Origin: Peribacillus sp. FSL P2-0133
GTDB lineage: Bacteria > Bacillota > Bacilli > Bacillales > DSM-1321
Assembly (NCBI RefSeq): GCF_037975445.1
Contig: NZ_CP150254.1
Span: forward strand, 4,834,001-4,898,000
Length of the DNA: 64,000 nucleotides
Reading direction: 5' to 3'
Below the pieces are notes generated by a model, which searched no databases, was not told where the DNA came from, and saw nothing but the letters and a program-made list of their open reading frames with translations. Both the position numbers and the translations under genes were made by a program. Below, one piece after another: positions 8,436 to 17,273 of the stretch. How positions within the stretch are numbered: position 1 is the stretch's first letter; each line of letters begins with the position of its first letter.

Positions 8436-9683
8436 TTAAACACCTGTCGTCTCAAAAGATGAAATAGATCCGCTAACAACATTGCCCCTGAAGATGACAG
8501 CGGCCCGCTTTGCCCTTCTAGCCACCGCTTCCGCAGAACAACTGGCATCAAGCAACACGATATTCGCCTCATCACCGACATTAGGCCATGCCTTGACCCC
8601 GTCTTGGTTTAATGGGGTCTTCCCTCCTGTTATGAATTGTAGGCTTTGCGCTAAGGATCGTTCTTCAATCATGCGAAACCTCTCGGCAAGGCGACCGGCC
8701 TTTTCCAGATTGTCCCCGATGCCAAAGGGTGTCCAATGATCATTGATGCTGTCATTACCTAATTCGACTTTCACCCCTTTTTCATGAAGCAGGGGGATGG
8801 GAATCGTTCTGAAGATCGGCACTGTGGATGTAATCGATATTCCTGTTTCCGAAAACCTTTCGGCTATGCCTGTTGCGTCCGGGACTGAAAGATCTGCCAA
8901 ACCGCTTGCGTGGCTAACCGTGACCCTTCCTTGCCAGCCTGCGTCTTCAGTCAGTGAAGCGAGGCGCTGCATCGTGAAGAGTCCAAGGTGATCCGGATCA
9001 TGTAAATGGACATCGATATCGGAATTATATTCAACCGCGATATCCATGATTGTTTCAAGTGATCGCTCTATGTTTTCATCAATGGTGGCGGGATCCACGC
9101 CGCCTACCAGATTCGCGCCATTCTTCATGGCCTCCCTTATCAAACCGACGGAATTGCTGCGTAATAGTCCATGCTGTGGGAATGCGACGATTTCATACGT
9201 CAATTTATCCTTATATCCTTCCAGTGCCTGAATGGTGGCTTCCAAGTTTTTCAGACCTATAACGGGGTCAATGTTGCAATGTGTGCGTATATGGGTAGAT
9301 CCGAAGTCCAATAATAAATCCAGCATTTTTTCCGCTCTTACTTTAGCAGTAGGCAATAATTCTGGCAGTAAGACCTGCTCTTCTTCTATCCGGGTTTTCA
9401 CGCCATTAATGGCAGGCATGCAAGCCTTCCACGGACCGCCATAGTAGGTTTTATCAATGTGGATATGCATTTCCTTAAACGAGGGGACCATCAGGAGACC
9501 GTGAACATCATGCTGTGGATCCTGATCCGTTATCGATTCCTTCGCTAATAAAATCGAGGATATTTTTCCATTTTCAATCTTGATGTGGTAATTTCCGGTT
9601 TCAGTGCCGGTGATCGTTTCATTTTCATTATAAGTAAAACCATTTTCCAAGCGTACATTCGTCAACCAATACGATTGAGACAT
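8436..9683 (-). CDS. YahJ/CodA-like amidohydrolase, paralogue 3 (first gene of operon)
   Basis: 415 residues from the ATG at 9683 (GAAGGGTGAGTTTA before it). Metal ligands HIHIDK at about residues 73-78, AFPQHGLL, VHLHDPDHLG, SHASGLAD, and LGNDSINDHWTPFG near the end. The segment around HIHIDKTYYGGPW is, from memory, very close to the matching segment of E. coli YahJ, an amidohydrolase of unknown substrate. As the promoter-proximal gene it carries the island's repeat-type promoter at 9726-9789. The protein has no signal peptide and should act in the cytoplasm on an imported compound. Confidence 0.82.
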   Translation of the reverse strand: MSQSYWLTNVRLENGFTYNENETITGTETGNYHIKIENGKISSILLAKESITDQDPQHDVHGLLMVPSFKEMHIHIDKTYYGGPWKACMPAINGVKTRIEEEQVLLPELLPTAKVRAEKMLDLLLDFGSTHIRTHCNIDPVIGLKNLEATIQALEGYKDKLTYEIVAFPQHGLLRSNSVGLIREAMKNGANLVGGVDPATIDENIERSLETIMDIAVEYNSDIDVHLHDPDHLGLFTMQRLASLTEDAGWQGRVTVSHASGLADLSVPDATGIAERFSETGISITSTVPIFRTIPIPLLHEKGVKVELGNDSINDHWTPFGIGDNLEKAGRLAERFRMIEERSLAQSLQFITGGKTPLNQDGVKAWPNVGDEANIVLLDASCSAEAVARRAKRAAVIFRGNVVSGSISSFETTGV

Positions 9684-9725
9684 TAAACTCACCCTTCCAC
9701 TCCAGATTGAATATGCATCACTTTC

Positions 9726-9789
9726 ATTATAGTTCTAAAAATCAACAAATAATTTCAGAATTTTTACTCGTTTTTATGTTATTTTTACT
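9726..9789 (-). promoter_or_regulatory. Island promoter A: -10 plus two TTTACT repeats 21 bp apart
   Basis: A perfect TATAAT on the minus strand at 9731-9726 is followed upstream by 29 bp and then by TTTTTACT (plus-strand reading) at 9761-9768 and again at 9782-9789. The conserved TTCTGAAA between repeat and -10 covers the -35 position, where no good -35 box exists. The same geometry occurs at promoters B and C. Two half-sites in direct repeat two helical turns apart suit an AraC-type dimer; the response regulator at 21071 is the candidate. Confidence 0.7.
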
Positions 9790-9802
9790 TATTACGGCAA
9801 AG

Positions 9803-9834
9803 AAAAAAAGCTCACCCTATTGGATGAACCTTTT
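9803..9834 (-). terminator. Terminator of first substrate-binding-protein gene
   Basis: On the minus strand AAAGGTTCATCC pairs with GGGTGAGCTTT with one bulge, followed by a run of T. It ends the lipoprotein unit just upstream of promoter A, so the lipoprotein gene and the amidohydrolase trio are separate transcripts. Confidence 0.6.
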
Positions 9835-9849
9835 CTTCTTATTTCCCCA

Positions 9850-11415
9850 TCACTTTATCGTTACGTCATTTATTTCCAGATAGCCTGAAGGGCTGATTGA
9901 AAATCCTTTTACTTCTTTAGCGACTGCAGCAACATTTTCTATGACCCTTACAGGAATATACGGGGTGTCACCCATCTCGATTTCCTGTGCCTCTGCGTAC
10001 AGTTCTTTGCGTTTCCCTTCTTCTTTTTCCTTCCTGGCGGCATCTATTAAACGATCAACCTTTTCATTACTGTAAAAGAATGTATTTCCTGCCGCTCCCT
10101 GTGATTCCGTATGAAATAGATTATATTGATTATAATCGGCATCACCGGTCGCGTTTCTCCAACTGATGATGAACATTTCCGATTGCCCTTTATTCACTTG
10201 TTCAACGAACGAACCGTACTCCATCACCTGCACCTTCAAATTAATCCCGATACCTTTTAGTTGGGATTGCAGGACCTCGGCCAAGTTAACTCTTTCTTTA
10301 CTGTCCATTGTCAGGATGGTTGCATCCAAGCCTTCTGAATATCCAGCTTCGGCCATCAGTTTCTTCGCTTCCTTCAGATTGTAATCATAAGCTTCGAGAT
10401 CTTCGTTGTAACCGAATACTTTAGAGCCCATCAAGGAGTTCGCCTTCACTCCCACATTATTAAAGACACCCTTGATGATCGAGTCCATTTCAATGGCATG
10501 GGCGATGGCTTTACGGACCCTTACATCATTGAACGGTTCTTTATTGACATTGAAACCTAAATATTCGGTACCATACCCTTCACTGCGGTAAACATCCATT
10601 GCCGGTGAAGATTCAACCTGGTCCATGACAGCTACAGGAAGAGGCTCTGCGATTTGCGCTTCACCGGTTTCAATCATCGATATCCTCGTGGAGTCTTCCG
10701 GGACGACCTTGAAGATGACCTTGTCCACTTTTGGCTCGTCTCCCCAATAGCTGTCGTTTTTCGTCAATGTGATTTCCTGCCCTGGGGACCATGAATCAAA
10801 AACGAAAGGACCGGTTCCATTCGGTTCCTGGATGATCTTTTTTCCATACTTTTCAATCGTTTTCGGACTGATGATTCCGCCTTCGTGATTCGCCAATATG
10901 GAAAGGAGAGGGGAAAATGGCTCCTTTAAAATGAATTGCACGGTAAATTCATCAACCGGTTTCACCTCTTTTACCATTTCGAACACTACTGCCCTGGGAG
11001 AAGCTACCTTCGGATCTAATAGTCGATCAAACGTCTTTTTTACTGCGTCTGCATTAAATGGCGTGCCATCATGAAACTTTACATCTTCCCTAAGCTTGAA
11101 TTCCCAGGTCGTGTCATTTATTTGCTTCCATTTTTCTGCTAGCATTGGCTGTATCTCACTATTCTCATCCCGTTGTACAAGACCTTCATAGACTTTATGG
11201 TGAGTGACGCTAGCGGCGTTAATCGTGGACATGAACTGCTGATCCAAATTCTCAGCGTCGGATAAGCGGGCAATGACCAATGTCCCCCCTTTGTTTGATG
11301 CCCGGTTCGGATCACTTGCCGTTGTGTTTACGTCATTGTTAGAAGAACAGCCCGTAATGATGATAGCCATGATCATGACTAGAAAAAGCTTACCTGTCCC
11401 ACGTTTTAACCCCAT
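9850..11415 (-). CDS. ABC importer substrate-binding lipoprotein (SBP_bac_5), copy 1
   Basis: 521 residues with a lipoprotein signal: a hydrophobic stretch ending in the lipobox ITGC at about residues 20-23. The body is a typical cluster-C (Opp/Dpp/nickel type) binding protein with the early EGLVQRDENSEIQPMLAEKW and the FHDGTPFNADAV segment. Start at the ATG at 11415 after GGGAGGTAGAAGACC. It captures a peptide, opine or amide-like solute outside the membrane and hands it to the permease pair. No permease gene lies beside it on this strand; it is a paralogue of the copy at 14592 and presumably shares the translocator encoded at 16359-20218. It has its own promoter (B) and terminator. Confidence 0.88.
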   Translation of the reverse strand: MGLKRGTGKLFLVMIMAIIITGCSSNNDVNTTASDPNRASNKGGTLVIARLSDAENLDQQFMSTINAASVTHHKVYEGLVQRDENSEIQPMLAEKWKQINDTTWEFKLREDVKFHDGTPFNADAVKKTFDRLLDPKVASPRAVVFEMVKEVKPVDEFTVQFILKEPFSPLLSILANHEGGIISPKTIEKYGKKIIQEPNGTGPFVFDSWSPGQEITLTKNDSYWGDEPKVDKVIFKVVPEDSTRISMIETGEAQIAEPLPVAVMDQVESSPAMDVYRSEGYGTEYLGFNVNKEPFNDVRVRKAIAHAIEMDSIIKGVFNNVGVKANSLMGSKVFGYNEDLEAYDYNLKEAKKLMAEAGYSEGLDATILTMDSKERVNLAEVLQSQLKGIGINLKVQVMEYGSFVEQVNKGQSEMFIISWRNATGDADYNQYNLFHTESQGAAGNTFFYSNEKVDRLIDAARKEKEEGKRKELYAEAQEIEMGDTPYIPVRVIENVAAVAKEVKGFSISPSGYLEINDVTIK

Positions 11416-11456
11416 GGTCTTCTACCTCCCAATTTCATTTTTCGAACATTTATCTA

Positions 11457-11520
11457 ATTATAGGAAATATTCTGACTACTTATTTCGAATATCTTTACTA
11501 TGTTTTTCATTTTCTTTACT
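11457..11520 (-). promoter_or_regulatory. Island promoter B: -10 plus TTTACT repeats
   Basis: TATAAT on the minus strand at 11462-11457, then 29 bp, then TCTTTACT at 11492-11499 and TCTTTACT at 11513-11520 (plus-strand reading), again 21 bp apart. A weaker third copy TCTGACT starts at 11471, a further 21 bp along. The outer repeat overlaps the last codons of the upstream amidohydrolase gene. Confidence 0.7.
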
Positions 11521-13015
11521 TGTTGTCATAAATCGCTTCCGTCTCGCTTAACGATTCCACGACCTTGAATGATGGCTTAAACAATTCTTTCTCGGGAAGC
11601 TCCTGATAATCTCTTTCCATATATCCTCTTCTCATCTTCTTATAATATTGTTGTCCCTTATATTTGATTTCCGTTAAATCCAGATTGGGGATTATTTGAT
11701 CCTTCATGACTACCTTTCCATTTATGATGGATAATTTAACGTCCCTTCCAGACCCGCTTACGAACATGGTTCGAATGGGATCATCGATTACCCCCATATG
11801 AAAACTGTCCAAGTCAATCGCGATGATATCCGCCTTGGCCCCCGCTGCGATGCGTCCTAAATCGTTCCTGCCAAGAAAAGCGGCCGCATCAATTGTGGCT
11901 GACCGAAAGAAATCGGCATAGACAGAGCCTTCCGTTTCTCCTTCCACCATCCGCGAGAGCATGCTGCCTGTCCTGACATTCTGGAACATATCAGGAGGGA
12001 ATGTGTCCGTTCCAAGGGCGATATTGATCCCAGCCCGTTTATATTTAGCAAAAGATTCCAACGCCTCCCCATGCCTCCCAATGATCAGAGGGCAATGAAT
12101 CACCGTTGTATTCGTTTCAGCAAGCAGCGCCAAGTCATCACCCTGTCCATATTTCGCTTTACTATATCCTGAAACAAAGTGGGCATGCGGGATCCCTGTT
12201 CTTGGACCGAGAAAGCCAAGGTCGTACAAATATCTGATCGGTGTAACTTGATGGGCTTTCCAGATGGTGTTGAATTCAAAACTTCCTTGTGCAGCATGCA
12301 GCTTTATCGGTACGTCCAATTTTTCGCCGTAATATTTAATCTGCTTTAATTGATCTGCCGTTTGGGACTCTATCCGTTCTGGGGCAAGCATCCCTCTGAC
12401 CATGCCATCATAAGCTCCATCGAATTTTTCTACAAACTCGACCGCTTTCCGTAATCCCGCTTCCCCGGCTTTTTCATCCCAATGCAGTTTAATATTCCCG
12501 TTAGGCTGGACGACTCTCATTCCTGATTGGAAACTCGGACCAAGGTAAATCCTTAACCCCAATCCAGCTGCATGTTCTGCCGCAGCTGCCAATTCATCAT
12601 AGGTTTCTGCCCAGCTTTTATAAAAAACGGAAGTAATGGGCATCGCCGTCGTCACGCCATGAAGGATGAGTTGTGAATAAGCATATAGTGATTTAAAAGC
12701 TTCTTCTTCCTCTGTCATTAATTCAGGATGTCCGCTTTTTATATAATTCTCTGACCAGAGAAGGTTTTTCTGTCTGGCGGCATCGGCTTCAAAATGTAAA
12801 ATATCATGGTCAATGTCCCCTAATGCATTTAAATCTATGAACCCGGGACTGATAATGGCATTACCGGCATCCATTACCTCGTCCACTTCTTCTGGATAAT
12901 TTTTTCCCACATACAGAATCGTGTCTTTTTCATAAATGATTTCTGCGTTTTCCAAAATGACATGATCGCATCCATCATACCCAATTACATATCTTCCTTT
13001 AAGCTTGGTTTTCAT
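11516..13015 (-). CDS. Amidohydrolase-superfamily protein with altered N-terminal metal motif
   Basis: 499 residues, ATG at 13015 after AAAGGGGAATAAG. The fold is recognisable from the N-terminal strands, ISPGFID, IKLHAAQGS, HAHFVSGYS, IHCPLIIGRHG, LGTDTFPPD and the closing GAKADIIAIDL/SIINGKVV segments of the TRZ/ATZ (chlorohydrolase, guanine-deaminase) group. The usual HxH pair that follows PGFID is absent: the segment reads DLNALGDIDH, with Asn and Leu at the metal positions, though a His follows at about residue 70. The later His and Asp ligands look retained. Either the metal site is rearranged or the protein has a distinct chemistry. It follows the next amidohydrolase gene by one base and is co-translated with it. 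Confidence 0.75.
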   Translation of the reverse strand: MKTKLKGRYVIGYDGCDHVILENAEIIYEKDTILYVGKNYPEEVDEVMDAGNAIISPGFIDLNALGDIDHDILHFEADAARQKNLLWSENYIKSGHPELMTEEEEAFKSLYAYSQLILHGVTTAMPITSVFYKSWAETYDELAAAAEHAAGLGLRIYLGPSFQSGMRVVQPNGNIKLHWDEKAGEAGLRKAVEFVEKFDGAYDGMVRGMLAPERIESQTADQLKQIKYYGEKLDVPIKLHAAQGSFEFNTIWKAHQVTPIRYLYDLGFLGPRTGIPHAHFVSGYSKAKYGQGDDLALLAETNTTVIHCPLIIGRHGEALESFAKYKRAGINIALGTDTFPPDMFQNVRTGSMLSRMVEGETEGSVYADFFRSATIDAAAFLGRNDLGRIAAGAKADIIAIDLDSFHMGVIDDPIRTMFVSGSGRDVKLSIINGKVVMKDQIIPNLDLTEIKYKGQQYYKKMRRGYMERDYQELPEKELFKPSFKVVESLSETEAIYDNK

Positions 13016-13016
13016 C

Positions 13017-14525
13017 TTATTCCCCTTTCACCATTGCGGCAGCGTCTTCTCTTTCGTCATATCGCTTTTCATCTACATATGCCCTGGCATGGCCCCAGAA
13101 ATATTTCGTCGGTTGCATATACTTTTCAAGCCCCGCACGCTTTATCGTTGAAAAGGCCTCCTCATTCGCTTCATCAAGCACTGTACTTTCATGGACCGTC
13201 CGTACATTCCTCCCTTCCATGATTAATTTCCCATCCACGATGACATGCTCCACATCATTCGCCACTGCTTGAAATACAAGCCGGTGTACATGCATGAATT
13301 CAGGGGTCAGATGAGGCTGATGCAGATTGACCGTAATGACATCCGCTTTTTTCCCGATCTCAATGGAGCCTATTTCATCATCCCAGCCAATGCATTTCGC
13401 AGCATCTATCGTGATCATTTCCAAAAGCTTGCCTGGCGGTAAATAATAGTAGTCCCTAAGCGCTGCCTGGTGAACAAACTGTGTTTTCCTCATTGCCTGA
13501 AACATATCGAAACTTGTGGAAGGGGAAGTCCCATCCGTGGAGATTGCCACAGTTGCACCCATCTCCAATAATTCAGTTATCGGGGTACGGGCATGAACCT
13601 GGCCAAATCCAGGTGATGCACTGACGTTGGTACCTGTTTCTGCCAGTATTCTTGCCTCATCGAAGGAAATGCCCCGACAGTGCTGTAAATGGACATCTGG
13701 ACCCAATAGGGCATTTTCCTTATCCTGTATCGCTAAATGAATCATTCCGCCAAAGGCATCAGAGTGAATGCGTGTGTTATATTTCCTGGCAATCTCCCTT
13801 ATTTTCTTCGCTTGATAAAGGTCATGATCAGTCAGCCCATAAAGCCTGTCAGGAGATGTGGGATTCGAGGGATCCACGGATGTCACGATGACAAATGGTG
13901 TAATGAAGGCTCTCGTGCGGTCTTCATTCGCATGGTTCAGCGCCTCGATTACAGCTTCCGCCCCCTGTAGCACTTCTTCATAAGAAACTTCCTTTACCAC
14001 TCTCTTTCCGTCAATCCACCGGCTGAACGAATGGGGCCATGGGGGGTTGCAAGGACCCGTGCATACCACTTCCCTGATCCCCACTTCGGCGTATGCTTTT
14101 GCATGATTGATGGCAAAAATCGGTTCATCGGACCGCGGCATCGATCCTAACACGCTCACCCCAGTTGTCACGCCCGCCTTTAATCTCTCAAGTGAGGATA
14201 GCTTTCCTTCGTAATACCAAAAGTCATCTGTAACAAAATGCTTGTACGCATTCGTCATGATGGGCATCCAAAAATCAATATTCTCCATTGCGATCGTTTT
14301 GAACATGGAATGTCCCCCATGCCCATGAACATCTATCAACCCCGGCAATATGCATTGATGGCTGCAATCGATGACTTTTACAGCCTCATACTGCAATTTC
14401 AGATTTTCGGTGGAATCAACGGCTAAAATCCTTCCTTGATGTATGGCGACGGCGCCATCCGGCAGAATTCTCCTGTTTTGATCCATGGTTATCACGGTCC
14501 CATGGATTAGCAGTAAATCTATCAT
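13017..14525 (-). CDS. TRZ/ATZ-family amidohydrolase
   Basis: 502 residues from the ATG at 14525, well placed after AGGAGGG; an in-frame ATG ten codons upstream lacks such a site. A full metal-binding set is visible: LPGLIDVHGHGGH (HxH), RIHSDAFGG, LQHCRG and the late Asp in ISTDGTSPS. Family members deaminate or dechlorinate triazines and purines or open related rings; the substrate here is unknown. The C-terminal region ends with a Glu/Asp/Arg-rich tail. It sits between the second lipoprotein gene (67 bp upstream, with a hairpin between) and the unusual amidohydrolase (1 bp downstream), so the three form one operon from promoter C. Confidence 0.82.
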   Translation of the reverse strand: MIDLLLIHGTVITMDQNRRILPDGAVAIHQGRILAVDSTENLKLQYEAVKVIDCSHQCILPGLIDVHGHGGHSMFKTIAMENIDFWMPIMTNAYKHFVTDDFWYYEGKLSSLERLKAGVTTGVSVLGSMPRSDEPIFAINHAKAYAEVGIREVVCTGPCNPPWPHSFSRWIDGKRVVKEVSYEEVLQGAEAVIEALNHANEDRTRAFITPFVIVTSVDPSNPTSPDRLYGLTDHDLYQAKKIREIARKYNTRIHSDAFGGMIHLAIQDKENALLGPDVHLQHCRGISFDEARILAETGTNVSASPGFGQVHARTPITELLEMGATVAISTDGTSPSTSFDMFQAMRKTQFVHQAALRDYYYLPPGKLLEMITIDAAKCIGWDDEIGSIEIGKKADVITVNLHQPHLTPEFMHVHRLVFQAVANDVEHVIVDGKLIMEGRNVRTVHESTVLDEANEEAFSTIKRAGLEKYMQPTKYFWGHARAYVDEKRYDEREDAAAMVKGE

Positions 14526-14547
14526 ATTTTTCCCTCCTAATTGAGAA

Positions 14548-14572
14548 GACAGCATAACATCCTTATGCTGCC
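14548..14572 (-). terminator. Hairpin between lipoprotein and amidohydrolase genes (attenuator)
   Basis: GGCAGCATAA and TTATGCTGTC form a near-perfect 10-bp stem with a five-base loop, followed only by TTCTTCT. A leaky terminator here would give more lipoprotein than enzyme, a common arrangement for binding-protein genes. Confidence 0.6.
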
Positions 14573-14591
14573 TTCCTTTTGTGATGAATTC

Positions 14592-16148
14592 CTACTTCAC
14601 GGTTACGTCATCAAGCATTAAATAATTTGCCGGATTCAGCCAAAGTCCTTTAACCGTTTCGCCATATACGGCCAGGTGTTCATAGTTACGGATAGGAACA
14701 TATGGAACTTCTTCCCTTTCAATTGCTTGTGCCTTGGAATATAGTTCCTTACGTTTATCGCCATCCGATTCTTTACGTGCATTTTCAATCAATTTATCCA
14801 CTTCCGGGTTGCTGTAGAATGAACTATTTCCCGCAGCTCCTTGGGATTTGCTATTGAAAAGATTGAATTGATTATAATCTCCATCCCCGGTGGCATTGCC
14901 CCAGCCGCCTATCGCTACCTGGTGCTCGCCCTTGGCTGTCGCGTCAATGTAAGCCCCATACTCAAGGACTTCAATCTTGACCTTGATTCCAATTCCTTTT
15001 AACTGGGATTGAATCACCTCGGCCATATTGATCCTTTCCTTACGATCACTCGTCGTCAGTGTAAACTCCAAACCATCCTTGACCCCCGCTTCAGTCAAGA
15101 GCTTCTTCGATTCATTAATATCGTAGTCGTAGCCTTTTATATCCGGATCATAACCAAACACCTTTGGGCTCATTGTTGAATTCGCCCTCGTACCGACGTC
15201 GTTATAAACCCCTTTGATAATGGAATCGACCTCGATGGCATGAGCGACCGCCTTACGGACCCGTACATCATCAAAAGGTTTTTTCTTAACATTGAAGCTT
15301 AAGTATTCAACGGCAAGTCCCTCCGTGCGATATAAATCCATCGTGCCCGACGCTTCGATCCTATCAATCTCGGTAACTGGCACTTGATCTGTCACATGTG
15401 CTTCACCCGTTTCAATCATCGCAATCCTCGTGGCATCTTCAGGGACAACCTTGAATACCACCCCATCGATCTTAGGCTTATCTCCCCAGTAATCCTTGTT
15501 TTTCGAAAGTGTGATTTCTTCACCAGGCTTCCACGATTTAAAAACGAATGGCCCTGTCCCAACGGGGTTTTGTGCCAATTTGTCACTATTTTCCTTAATC
15601 GCTTTAGGGCTGATGATGCTTCCTTCATTACTCACTAAAATCGATAACAGCGGAGCATAAGGATATTTCAGCTTGAATTGTACGGTCGTTTCGTCAACGA
15701 CTTTAATTTCTTTGATCATTTCCAATTTACCAGCCTGCGGCGAAGCTGTTGCCGGGTCCAGTATCCTGTCGAAATTTGTTTTCACCGCTTCGGCATTGAA
15801 TGGGGCCCCATCATGGAATTTGACTCCCTCCTGCAATTTAAACTCCCAAGTGACATCATCCAGCTGTTTCCACTCTTTTGCGAGCAGCGGTTTAGGATTC
15901 ATGTTTTTGTCAGGAATGACCAATGTTTGATAAACCTTTTCATAAATGACGTTTGCAGATGGAATGTCTGTTATGAAATGAGGGTCCAGGGTAGTCGCGT
16001 CAGATAATCGCGCGACGATTAGCGTTCCTCCTTCTTTCGCTTTTTCCTCTGTTTCCTTGCTGCCGGTTTGTTCTGTTGCACATCCTGATAAAACGGATGA
16101 GATGCCTAATAAAGAGGCAAAAAGCAACCCAATCATACCTTTTCTCAT
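14592..16148 (-). CDS. ABC importer substrate-binding lipoprotein (SBP_bac_5), copy 2
   Basis: 518 residues from the ATG at 16148, well spaced after AAAGGGAGGAAA; longer open frame upstream is not needed. The signal ends in lipobox LSGC at about residues 19-22. The mature protein matches copy 1 segment by segment (EWKQLDDVTWEFKLQEGVKF, FHDGAPFNAEAV, GTGPFVF, VRKAVAHAIE). The two should differ in ligand range while using the same inner-membrane complex. It heads the operon that continues into the two TRZ/ATZ amidohydrolases and is divergent from the translocator operon. Confidence 0.88.
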   Translation of the reverse strand: MRKGMIGLLFASLLGISSVLSGCATEQTGSKETEEKAKEGGTLIVARLSDATTLDPHFITDIPSANVIYEKVYQTLVIPDKNMNPKPLLAKEWKQLDDVTWEFKLQEGVKFHDGAPFNAEAVKTNFDRILDPATASPQAGKLEMIKEIKVVDETTVQFKLKYPYAPLLSILVSNEGSIISPKAIKENSDKLAQNPVGTGPFVFKSWKPGEEITLSKNKDYWGDKPKIDGVVFKVVPEDATRIAMIETGEAHVTDQVPVTEIDRIEASGTMDLYRTEGLAVEYLSFNVKKKPFDDVRVRKAVAHAIEVDSIIKGVYNDVGTRANSTMSPKVFGYDPDIKGYDYDINESKKLLTEAGVKDGLEFTLTTSDRKERINMAEVIQSQLKGIGIKVKIEVLEYGAYIDATAKGEHQVAIGGWGNATGDGDYNQFNLFNSKSQGAAGNSSFYSNPEVDKLIENARKESDGDKRKELYSKAQAIEREEVPYVPIRNYEHLAVYGETVKGLWLNPANYLMLDDVTVK

Positions 16149-16224
16149 TCTATTTCCTCCCTTTTCAACCTGCCTTTGTTTATCCAAGTAACTTTCAGCT
16201 ATGAGTACATCGGGCTTACTGTAA

Positions 16225-16288
16225 ATTATAAAAAAAAACCGAATTTTATATTTTCAGAATCTTTACTCATTTTTTAATTATCTTTACT
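16225..16288 (-). promoter_or_regulatory. Island promoter C: -10 plus TTTACT repeats, divergent region
   Basis: TATAAT on the minus strand at 16230-16225, 29 bp, then TCTTTACT at 16260-16267 and 16281-16288 (plus-strand reading). The conserved TTCTGAAA next to the inner repeat is identical to promoter A. An additional TATTTACT at 16303-16310 continues the series. The same sites lie 71-99 bp before the plus-strand permease operon and could serve both directions. Confidence 0.72.
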
Positions 16289-16358
16289 GCTTTTCCGCAT
16301 CATATTTACTTCAATCCCTTTTTTGAATAAATTGAATGAAAGAAAAGGAGGAAATCCA

Positions 16359-17261
16359 ATGAAGCCAGAGGTCGTCATCAATAATACCGAATTGAATGTA
16401 AAAGAAAGAAAATCTCCGAAACTAAGACACTGGAAAGCCTTTTATAAAAAATTCAAGCGAAATAAATTGGCATTGGTAGGCGGGTACATCGTACTTTTTT
16501 ATATTTTATTGGCTATCTTTGCACCTTTGATCTCACCGCAGGATCCGTATGAAATTGATTTAGTCAACAAACTCCAGCCTCCGTCAGCCGAGCATTGGAT
16601 GGGTACGGATGATAAGGGAAGGGATATTTTAAGCCGATTATTATATGGAACACGGCTTTCATTAACGGTTGGATTTGTCTCTGTATTTTTCGGGGCGTTC
16701 ATTGGCATACTCCTCGGGTTAACAGCTGGTTATTACGGAAAATGGATTGATACCGTCATTATGAGGATTGTCGATGTTCTGCTGGCTTTCCCGGGAATAC
16801 TGCTTGCTCTTGCCATCATTAGTGCCCTTGGTCCGAGTTTAATCAATGTAATGGTAGCGGTCGGCGTCTTTTCGATACCGATGTTTGCCCGGATTGTACG
16901 GGGTTCCACATTGTCAGTCAGGAAGCTGGAATATATCGATGCCATTCGTGCATTGGGAGCGACTGACTTCACGATCATATGCAAACATATTTTTCCGAAT
17001 ATTCTATCACCTGTCATCGTTCAAGCTACGTTACGTCTGGCAACGGCCATTCTGTCGGCAGCCGGATTGTCATTCCTGGGACTGGGAGCCCAGCCGCCCT
17101 CTCCAGAATGGGGAGCGATGCTGAGCAGCGGTCGGGATTATTTGTTCAGTGCCCCCCACATCGCTTTGTTTCCGGGGATAGCGATATCAACACTGGTACT
17201 TGGCTTCAACATCTTCGGGGACGGACTTAGAGATGCCCTGGATCCAAGAATGAAAAAATAA
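16359..17261 (+). CDS. ABC importer permease, DppC/OppC type
   Basis: 300 residues from the ATG at 16359, after AGGAGG; a TTG twelve codons upstream precedes that site and is rejected. N-terminal cytoplasmic stretch, then a first membrane segment and the FAPLISPQDPYE and HWMGTDDKGRD motifs typical of DppC/OppC proteins. The transmembrane core carries the EAA-like loop (DAIRALGATDFTIICKHIFPN) that docks on the ATPase. Imports the ligand of the two neighbouring lipoproteins as one half of the channel. Confidence 0.92.
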   Translation: MKPEVVINNTELNVKERKSPKLRHWKAFYKKFKRNKLALVGGYIVLFYILLAIFAPLISPQDPYEIDLVNKLQPPSAEHWMGTDDKGRDILSRLLYGTRLSLTVGFVSVFFGAFIGILLGLTAGYYGKWIDTVIMRIVDVLLAFPGILLALAIISALGPSLINVMVAVGVFSIPMFARIVRGSTLSVRKLEYIDAIRALGATDFTIICKHIFPNILSPVIVQATLRLATAILSAAGLSFLGLGAQPPSPEWGAMLSSGRDYLFSAPHIALFPGIAISTLVLGFNIFGDGLRDALDPRMKK

Positions 17262-17273
17262 GGAGGAGAGAAA

